This document shows, piece after piece, positions 28,773 to 35,934 of a stretch of DNA of 42,530 bases; position 1 is the stretch's first letter, and each line of letters starts with the position of its first letter. Made by a program: the position numbers and the translations under genes. The DNA is taken from assembly GCA_024695405.1 (NCBI GenBank), contig JAILIF010000046.1, positions 1 through 42,530 on the forward strand, given 5' to 3'. Source of the DNA: Bacilli bacterium (GTDB taxonomy: Bacteria > Bacillota_I > Bacilli_A > RFN20 > CAG-826). The notes under the pieces are model-generated. The model saw only the letters and a program-made list of their open reading frames with translations. It was not told the origin of the DNA and ran no database searches.

Positions 28773-31394
28773 ATGCCAAAACTACAGTATGAAAACATTA
28801 TTAAGCAAATGACTTTGGAAGAAAAAGCGTCTTTAATGTCTGGAAAGAATTTCTGGGAAACTCAAGAAATTAATAGACTAAATATTCCTTTCATATTTCT
28901 TGCGGATGGTCCTCATGGAATAAGAAGACAAATCGCAAGTGCTGATCATTTGGGATTAAACGAATCCACTAAAGCTACATGTTTTCCTACTGCTTCTGCT
29001 CTTGCTTCTTCATGGAATATTGAATTAGCAAATAGAGTCGGTATTGCTTTAGGACAAGAAGCAAGATACCAAGATGTAAATGTTCTTTTAGGACCAGGAT
29101 TAAACATTAAAAGAAATGTTTTATGTGGTCGTAATTTTGAGTACTTTTCAGAAGATCCATATTTAGCAGGCAAGATGGCCGCTAATATTGTTAATGGTGT
29201 TCAACAGAGTGGAGTTAGTGCATGTTTAAAACATTTCGCATGCAATTCTCAAGAGTTAAGAAGAATGAATATTGATTCGATTGTTGATGAAAGGGCTCTT
29301 AGAGAAATATATTTAACCAACTTTGAAATAGCAGTAAAAGAAGGTAAACCAAACTGTATTATGTCTTCATATAATCCAGTAAATGGTACATACACAAATG
29401 AAAATAAACACCTAACAGATATTCTTAGAAATGAATGGGGATACAAAGGTGTAATGGTTACTGATTGGGGCGGATCTAATGATCATATCCAAGGTATTTT
29501 AGCAGGTAATGATTTAGAAATGCCTACCACTGATGGTGACACTAAAAAAGAGATTATTAAAGCAGTCAATGATGGCACTTTAAAAGAAGAAGATTTAGAT
29601 AGAAATATTGATAGAATCTTAGACTTAGTTTTTAAAACACAAAAGGATAAAAACAAGACTTATAAATGTGATTTAGAAGCCAATCATAAACTTGCTGTTG
29701 AAGCTGCAGAAGAAAGTATTGTTCTTCTTGAAAATGATGGAATTTTACCACTAAAACCAAATAAAAAAGTTTGTGTGATTGGTAAATTTGCCGAACAAAT
29801 AAGATATCAAGGAGCGGGTTCCTCTAAAGTAAATTCATATAAAGCAGATAATTTGTTAAATCTAATTCCTAACTACGAAATCAATTTCGTTGGTTATTCA
29901 AAAGGTTTCGATTTCAAAAACAAAGCAAACGATGGGGCCATTAAAAAAGCTATCACGTTAGCAAATGAATCTGACTCAGTTATTTTGATGATTGGATTAG
30001 ATGAATTAAGTGAAGCTGAAGGTATTGATAGAGATTCGATGAAGTTACCTGAAAGTCAACTTAAGTTAGTAGATGAATTAATTAAAGCAAATAAAAAGTT
30101 GGTTGTTTGTTTATGCTCTGGAAGTGCTGTTGAATTACCTTTTGCTAATAAAGTTAATGCATTGCTCCACTATCATTTAACAGGTCAAGGAGCTATGGAA
30201 GCGCTACTTAATGTTTTAACTGGAAAAGTAAATCCATCTGGAAAATTAAGTGAATCATATCCGTTTAAGTATGAAGATAATCCTACTGTGAATTATTTCC
30301 ATAAGAAATTAAATACTGCTGAATATAGAGAATCCATTTACGTTGGTTATAGATATTATGGAAAAAATGATATTCCAGTTAGATATCCATTTGGTTACGG
30401 AAAATCTTATACAGAATTTAGATATACTGCCTTAGCTGTTAGACAAACAGGAGTGAGTTTTAAAGTAACTAATATTGGTGAAGTTCCTGGAAAAGAAGTA
30501 TGTCAATTATATGTTTCTTTATCAGGTTCAAGAATCTTTAGAGCAAATAAAGAACTAAAAGGTTTTGTAAAAGTATCATTAGAACCAGGAGAAACAAAAG
30601 AAGTTACTATTCCTTTTGATGAATACACATTTAGATTCTTTAACGTTAAATCTAACCAATGGGAAATTGAAGGCGGAACTTATTATCTTTACATAGGTGG
30701 TTCCTCTAATTCATTTGAACTTAAAGGATCAGTTAAACAAGTAGGCAATTTATCTGTAATTCCTTATGATCCTGGAAAAGTTCATTCATATTTTGATGGA
30801 ATTATTAACAACATCCCAAACAATCAATTTGAAGCTTTATTAGGTAGAGAAATTCCTAATGGGGATATTCAATTTATTAACAAAAAGAAGACGAGAATTA
30901 ATGTTGATATTTACACCACTATCGAACAATTAAGATACGCAAAAGGATGGACTGGAAGATTATTCTCTTGTGCTATTAGATTTGCTATTTGGTTCATGAA
31001 AAAGATTGGTAAAGGTAAAACTGCAAATACATTAATTATGGGCGTATATAATTTGCCACTAAGAGGACTATCAAGAATGTCAGGCGGAGCAATTCACTGG
31101 GAACAATTGATGGGTCTAATAATGATGTTTAATGGGCATTTCTTCAAAGGGTTCCATAAATTCTGTAAGGAAGGAAGAATTATAAAAAAAGAAAGACGTG
31201 CTCTTAAGAAAGCACAAAAAGAAGAAACAAATAAAAACAATACTTCCGAAGAACCTGTGAAGGAAGAAATTAAATTAGAAAATGAAGTTATAGAAACTAC
31301 TATCAAAGAAAACAAAGTAAATCCTGAAATTAATCAAGAAATAACTCCTACAGAAGAAGTTAATGAGACTGTTGAGGAATTTACCGAAGAATAG
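28773..31394 (+). CDS. GH3-family beta-glucosidase with C-terminal extension
   Basis: The 873-residue enzyme is a glycoside hydrolase family 3 member, likely acting on beta-glucosides or beta-xylosides. The N-terminal barrel holds the nucleophile Asp231 in GVMVTDWGGSND and the substrate-binding CLKHFACN. The second alpha/beta domain (about 330-540) and a fibronectin III-like domain (about 565-650) follow. Beyond residue 680 there is an amphipathic region of about 130 residues and then a highly charged Glu/Lys-rich tail of 70 residues. No signal peptide is present, so it is probably cytoplasmic. The charged tail may be lineage-specific. Confidence 0.9.
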   Translation: MPKLQYENIIKQMTLEEKASLMSGKNFWETQEINRLNIPFIFLADGPHGIRRQIASADHLGLNESTKATCFPTASALASSWNIELANRVGIALGQEARYQDVNVLLGPGLNIKRNVLCGRNFEYFSEDPYLAGKMAANIVNGVQQSGVSACLKHFACNSQELRRMNIDSIVDERALREIYLTNFEIAVKEGKPNCIMSSYNPVNGTYTNENKHLTDILRNEWGYKGVMVTDWGGSNDHIQGILAGNDLEMPTTDGDTKKEIIKAVNDGTLKEEDLDRNIDRILDLVFKTQKDKNKTYKCDLEANHKLAVEAAEESIVLLENDGILPLKPNKKVCVIGKFAEQIRYQGAGSSKVNSYKADNLLNLIPNYEINFVGYSKGFDFKNKANDGAIKKAITLANESDSVILMIGLDELSEAEGIDRDSMKLPESQLKLVDELIKANKKLVVCLCSGSAVELPFANKVNALLHYHLTGQGAMEALLNVLTGKVNPSGKLSESYPFKYEDNPTVNYFHKKLNTAEYRESIYVGYRYYGKNDIPVRYPFGYGKSYTEFRYTALAVRQTGVSFKVTNIGEVPGKEVCQLYVSLSGSRIFRANKELKGFVKVSLEPGETKEVTIPFDEYTFRFFNVKSNQWEIEGGTYYLYIGGSSNSFELKGSVKQVGNLSVIPYDPGKVHSYFDGIINNIPNNQFEALLGREIPNGDIQFINKKKTRINVDIYTTIEQLRYAKGWTGRLFSCAIRFAIWFMKKIGKGKTANTLIMGVYNLPLRGLSRMSGGAIHWEQLMGLIMMFNGHFFKGFHKFCKEGRIIKKERRALKKAQKEETNKNNTSEEPVKEEIKLENEVIETTIKENKVNPEINQEITPTEEVNETVEEFTEE

Positions 31395-31426
31395 AAAAAC
31401 GCGTCTTAAATGGCGCGTTTTCTATT
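31391..31426. terminator. Bidirectional terminator between GH3 and the signalling island
   Basis: GAAAA(A)CGCG (from 31394) pairs with CGCGTTTTC (31414-31422), with A- and T-rich flanks on both sides. It serves the rightward GH3 gene and the leftward 1329-residue gene. Confidence 0.85.
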
Positions 31427-34400
31427 ATTTTCCATCTTTTACGAAGACGAATGAACCTGCTACTCTAGCTTTCTCAAGTTCTTTGTTCTTATACATAGCT
31501 TCATCAGCACGTTTAATAACATCATCGATAGTCATATCTGTTTCTGGATTATATATAGCTACACCCATAGCAATATGTGCCCTACCTTTTTCATATTCCT
31601 TAATTGCAGAAGCACGTCTATTCATCTTGTCTAATTGATCCATTAATTCTTTATAATTTGTTAAATCTTGGCCTTCAAGAATGACTGAGAATTCATCACC
31701 ACCGATACGATAAACAGGTGAATGTGTAAATACTTCACAGAGCATTCTACAACAGTTTTTAATGTACATATCACCAATCTCGTGGCCAAATTTATCGTTA
31801 GCAACTTTTAAGTTGTTAATATCGGCACCAACGATACCAAATTCATAGTATGGATTTGTCTTAAGAATAGAAGAAATTTGTTCAATTCTTTCTGCGTGTG
31901 CAGTTCTATTCTTAACGTTGGTAAGAACGTCTGTATTTGCTTTTTGAATTGTAGAAGTAAGTTTTCTTTCCATTCTATTTGAATGTTCTTTCATAGAAAG
32001 AATTAAAAGTCTTGCCAATTCTTCAATGATTAAAGGTTTACTCATACAACCATTCGCGCCTTCTTCTAAACATTGTTTTGCTAAGTCACTTTCAATTTCG
32101 CCAGTGACAGCAACGATTGGAACACGAATATCCTTATCTTCTTCCCAATCACGAATAGCTTTTGTTAAATCAACGCCGTTCATTTCTGGCATGACTAAAT
32201 CAACTAAAATAATATCAAATGGTTTGAATTTTTTGATTGCTTCAAGAGCGGTTGCACCACTGGAGAAATCACTAACAATAGCACCTTCATCTTCAAGAGT
32301 CTCTTTAGTCATAAAACGAGATAAAGCATTATCATCAACAATTAAAATTCTAGTGCCTTCAAGAGTTTTTACTCTAGGTTTATTAGTTGGTTCTTTTTCA
32401 ACAATCTTCGCAGCTGATTTTGCTAATCCAAGAGTTTGATTATTAGACTCTAATTGTGTAACATCTTGCACGAATGCATAGGAAATATCACCAAATGATT
32501 CACTATGAGAAATATATCCAAAGTGATCAAGAATCTTCTCTTCTCCATTCTTACAAACAATACGATATTTAGTGTGCTCTAAGTGTTTGCTAGATTTTAC
32601 GACTTGCTTATTAATAATATTAACAGTCTTTTCAAAATCATCAGCGTGGACAATACCTTTAAATGAATTATTTACGTATTTTATAAAGTCTTCACGATTA
32701 GCACAGTTAAAATATTTAACCATTATATTATTAAAATATAATAGTGAGCCTTGTGCGTCATTTCTATACATAAAGAAACCAGTAGGCATTTGTTCAGAAA
32801 TTTGAGTTAAAACAGGGAATGTTTGATTATTGATTACTGTATTAAATTTATATGTTTCTATTGCTGATTTATTAATTGAAGCAGCAGAAACAATTTTTCC
32901 ACTATTCATGTATTCACTCATGTTACTGACGCATTTTTTAAGCGAATCAAAGAATATAGGATTAAATGAACCACATTCACCGTTAATAATCATTGCAACT
33001 GCGGAATCAACCTCATATGCATCACGATAAGTTCTTTTTGAAGTTAAAGCGTGGAAAGCATCAATTAATCCAACAATTTGAGCTGATAAAGGAATATCGT
33101 TGCCTGCTAATCCATAAGGATATCCTTCACCATTCCATCTTTCATGGTGGTATTTACATACATCAGTTAAGATTTTGAAATATGCACTATCGTAGACATT
33201 TTTGAGCTTATTTAATAATTTTTCACTATGTGAAGCATGGGTTTTAATGACTTCAAATTCTTCTTTTGTAAGTTTACCTTGTTTATAGATGATTTCTTCA
33301 GGGATAGCTAATTTACCAATATCGTGAATAACAGAGGCTTCGCTTACTTCAGCTACAAAATCGTTTGTTAAACCTAATTCAGGGTAATCTTGCATTAATT
33401 GAGTACCAAAAATATAAGTCAAATATTTGAATTGATATGAGTGGTTAAAACCTTTATCTTTACGTGTTTCGACTATGTCGCCAATCAAATCAATAATGCT
33501 TTCATTAACATTTTCGATGATATTGTTTTTATCGTAGATTTCTCTATCCTTAGAACGGATTTCTTCTTCTAATTTATCAATGTTTTGATTAGCTGCTTCG
33601 TATTCTGCATTAATGTTTGTGATAACCACTAATGCCATATTGTTATCACCTTTTGTAGCACGTAATAAATAGTGATATGGCATTCCTTTAGAGATATCAC
33701 GATAATAAACAGTTAAAGTTCCTTTGTCTTCTAGTGATAATCTTAAATTGACTAAATCTGTTGCTAAAAGCATGTTATCAATATCTTCAAAATAAACATC
33801 TCTTTTAACATATGCTTGAATGTATGCTTCGAAATCAGGGATGAAACTATTTCTTCTTGCAAAAACTGTATCCTGCTTGCAAATATCAAAAGTATGGTCT
33901 TTTAAGTTTACCAAGAATGCTGCGTCATAATTTTCCAATAACAAGTTAGACATCTTATTTTGTTTATTCTCAAAATATGGAATTGTTTCACCTTGGGAAA
34001 TACTAGAAGAATTATTATTAACTAAGCGAATGCCACAAACTAATCCAGCGATACTTCTGTCATCTTCGCGATCAGGGAAAAAGACTACTTCATAGTCATA
34101 AACAACGCCAAAATATCTAATCTTAAATGTTGTCTTAAAAGTGCCACTTTTTTTCAAACTGTTTAAGATATTTTGTCTGCTGTCGCCTTTTGTGAAACGT
34201 TCACGGTCAACACTAGTTAAAACTTTGTTAATTAAGACATTAAAACGGTCAGTAAAATTGTTACTGTGACCCCAGTTTTCAGTCAATTTATTTAAGAATT
34301 CAGATGTTTTGAAATCCTCGACATAATCATCATCAGGAGTTAGTCCTAAATTGACATAACCAACATATTCGTAATCTTGTGCAATTAAATTTAAATAGAA

Positions 34401-35414
34401 ATTACGTGTTTTATTACGATTTCTTAAAGTTTTAAATGAAGTAATATTTTGTAAAATGCCTTCAAAACGTGTAATGCCGTTTTCAAGTCCAGTACGTTTT
34501 CCTGAACAACGATAATATATAGTTCTCATTGATGGAGCAGACCAGCGATATTCAAATTCGACATATTGACCTAATAACATTTTATGAATCGCTTCAGTTA
34601 CAACTGAAATATCGTCTTCTTCAACGTGATTAAGAATAAACTTATAAACATATTGTGGAGATGCATCATCACTTACACCAGCTTTACGTAATATTGTTTT
34701 TGGAAAATATAATGCAGGCTCACGATCTTCACTAATTTCTGCATACCAAGTAGTAATGTTATAAAGTTTCAAAGCTTTATCAGAAATACTTTCAAAAATA
34801 GAAGCTTCATTAGATAAAGAATATTTTGCTTCATCAACTGCGTCTAATTTCTTAAATAATTGGATATAAACATCATCTGAGACATATTGTTCACCCATTT
34901 TTAAATATTCCAAAGTGAGGTCACAACAGTTTTCAATAAATCTAGTTAATACATCAAATTCGTCTTTGTTTTTTATCTTTCCTAAATCTACTTCATCCTT
35001 AAAAAAGATATTAATTTTAGTAGTTAAAAAGAGGTTTGATATTACTTCTTTACAACTGTTTGGCAAATTATTGAAAGACCTAATTGCAGTATTAAAAAAT
35101 GATAATTCTTCTTTAGAACGAGTGCCAATTGCTTTAATAAAATGAATAATTTCTAATAAGCATTCATTTAAATCTTTTGTATTTTTAAATGTTGGGAAAT
35201 CAGACAAAATCCCATTTAATAATTGCGAATATAACGCTTCTTTAGAACCGAAACGTTGAACAATTAAACCATTAGTAACTTTAGCGATTTTTGAAATATC
35301 AGTAAAAGTTGCAGCGTTATATTCAATAGTAGAAAAAACATTCAAGCTAGCGCTTAGAATTGCTTTTGATGTTAATTCTTTTTGTAGAGCTCTCTTATTT
35401 ACAACTTCTTTCAT
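31425..35414 (-). CDS. TetR-HTH / PAS / HD-GYP / PAS / REC / GGDEF multidomain protein
   Basis: This continuous 1329-residue frame joins domains that are rarely combined. Residues 1-66 resemble a TetR-type helix-turn-helix (FTDISKIAKVTNGLIVQRFG, SKEALYSQLL). Residues about 210-625 contain PAS-like sensor folds and are followed by a coiled coil (about 630-670). HD-GYP follows, with HDIGK (His697-Asp698) and HHERWNGEGYP. A PAS domain lies at about 860-990. The receiver has VDDN and the phosphoacceptor Asp1072 in VDLVMPEMNG. The GGDEF domain ends the protein with an intact RIGGDEF (1238-1242). The c-di-GMP inhibitory RxxD site is absent (FTHS). It could therefore make and degrade c-di-GMP under phosphorelay control. 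There is no membrane segment. The upstream promoter is strong, but the ATG lacks a clear Shine-Dalgarno sequence. Confidence 0.9.
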   Translation of the reverse strand: MKEVVNKRALQKELTSKAILSASLNVFSTIEYNAATFTDISKIAKVTNGLIVQRFGSKEALYSQLLNGILSDFPTFKNTKDLNECLLEIIHFIKAIGTRSKEELSFFNTAIRSFNNLPNSCKEVISNLFLTTKINIFFKDEVDLGKIKNKDEFDVLTRFIENCCDLTLEYLKMGEQYVSDDVYIQLFKKLDAVDEAKYSLSNEASIFESISDKALKLYNITTWYAEISEDREPALYFPKTILRKAGVSDDASPQYVYKFILNHVEEDDISVVTEAIHKMLLGQYVEFEYRWSAPSMRTIYYRCSGKRTGLENGITRFEGILQNITSFKTLRNRNKTRNFYLNLIAQDYEYVGYVNLGLTPDDDYVEDFKTSEFLNKLTENWGHSNNFTDRFNVLINKVLTSVDRERFTKGDSRQNILNSLKKSGTFKTTFKIRYFGVVYDYEVVFFPDREDDRSIAGLVCGIRLVNNNSSSISQGETIPYFENKQNKMSNLLLENYDAAFLVNLKDHTFDICKQDTVFARRNSFIPDFEAYIQAYVKRDVYFEDIDNMLLATDLVNLRLSLEDKGTLTVYYRDISKGMPYHYLLRATKGDNNMALVVITNINAEYEAANQNIDKLEEEIRSKDREIYDKNNIIENVNESIIDLIGDIVETRKDKGFNHSYQFKYLTYIFGTQLMQDYPELGLTNDFVAEVSEASVIHDIGKLAIPEEIIYKQGKLTKEEFEVIKTHASHSEKLLNKLKNVYDSAYFKILTDVCKYHHERWNGEGYPYGLAGNDIPLSAQIVGLIDAFHALTSKRTYRDAYEVDSAVAMIINGECGSFNPIFFDSLKKCVSNMSEYMNSGKIVSAASINKSAIETYKFNTVINNQTFPVLTQISEQMPTGFFMYRNDAQGSLLYFNNIMVKYFNCANREDFIKYVNNSFKGIVHADDFEKTVNIINKQVVKSSKHLEHTKYRIVCKNGEEKILDHFGYISHSESFGDISYAFVQDVTQLESNNQTLGLAKSAAKIVEKEPTNKPRVKTLEGTRILIVDDNALSRFMTKETLEDEGAIVSDFSSGATALEAIKKFKPFDIILVDLVMPEMNGVDLTKAIRDWEEDKDIRVPIVAVTGEIESDLAKQCLEEGANGCMSKPLIIEELARLLILSMKEHSNRMERKLTSTIQKANTDVLTNVKNRTAHAERIEQISSILKTNPYYEFGIVGADINNLKVANDKFGHEIGDMYIKNCCRMLCEVFTHSPVYRIGGDEFSVILEGQDLTNYKELMDQLDKMNRRASAIKEYEKGRAHIAMGVAIYNPETDMTIDDVIKRADEAMYKNKELEKARVAGSFVFVKDGK

Positions 35415-35427
35415 TTCAATAAATCAT

Positions 35428-35440
35428 CGTTTAGTAAACG
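35428..35440 (-). promoter_or_regulatory. 13-bp palindromic operator candidate
   Basis: CGTTTAGTAAACG is a perfect odd-centred palindrome placed at the predicted transcription start of the TetR-GGDEF gene. TetR-type proteins usually bind such sites near their own promoters. A related direct copy CATTTAGTA lies 15 bases away at 35443-35451 and overlaps the -10 box. Confidence 0.55.
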
Positions 35441-35447
35441 TGCATTT

Positions 35448-35476
35448 AGTATAAGTTATGAGATATATAGTTGCAA
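35448..35476 (-). promoter_or_regulatory. SigA-type promoter of the TetR-GGDEF gene
   Basis: On the minus strand TTGCAA (35476-35471) is separated by exactly 17 bases from TATACT (35453-35448). Transcription would start inside or next to the 13-bp palindrome. Confidence 0.7.
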
Positions 35477-35486
35477 GAGGAAAATT

Positions 35487-35518
35487 AAAAAAAGTGATAT
35501 AGTTTCCTACACCACTTT
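35487..35518 (-). terminator. Strong terminator after the HPt gene
   Basis: On the minus strand a 12-bp stem (two G-T pairs) with a GAAA loop spans 35518-35491 and is followed by seven T residues (complement of 35487-35493). It separates the HPt unit from the TetR-GGDEF promoter. Confidence 0.88.
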
Positions 35519-35535
35519 CTTAAATATGTATTTTA

Positions 35536-35883
35536 TTAATCTAAAAGCGCAATTGCTTGAATAATGTTGTTATATTTTTCTCTTACATCTGCTAATGCGC
35601 TAGCGTAGTCTTCACCATTATAATTGCGGAATATTTCAGTTAAAACAACACTTGAATTGTATAAATCAGTTAAAGCTAAATTTGCAGATAAACCTTTTAA
35701 TGTATGAACAGCTCTAAATGCAGTTGGGATATCATTATTAGCAATTGCAGCATTCAATTCATTAAATGTTTCATCCATAGCAAACATACGGATATATTTC
35801 TTAGCGCGTTCTTCAGTTCCAACGCGTCCTAAAAATTCATCGTACGAACCATTTATTTGTGTATAGAATTCTTTAACTGTCAT
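35536..35883 (-). CDS. Histidine phosphotransfer (HPt) domain protein
   Basis: The 115-residue all-helical protein has the HPt signature AFRAVHTLKGLSANLAL, which places the phosphorylatable histidine at His60. HPt proteins pass phosphate between receiver domains and have no enzymatic activity of their own. It lies 52 bases after the Tyr-box hybrid kinase and before the receiver-containing TetR-GGDEF gene. It is therefore the natural link between the two hybrid kinases and the output receiver. The terminator behind it shows that the kinase and HPt genes probably form one unit. Confidence 0.88.
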   Translation of the reverse strand: MTVKEFYTQINGSYDEFLGRVGTEERAKKYIRMFAMDETFNELNAAIANNDIPTAFRAVHTLKGLSANLALTDLYNSSVVLTEIFRNYNGEDYASALADVREKYNNIIQAIALLD

Positions 35884-35934
35884 AGATATCCTCGTGTTTT
35901 TTATATTCTATCAATATTATTTATTAATACACGA

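Noticed and set aside
31425-35414. The TetR-GGDEF fusion might be an assembly join of two genes
   Set aside because: The frame is continuous for 1329 codons with even codon use, domain linkers fall at sensible places, and there is only one promoter and one terminator.
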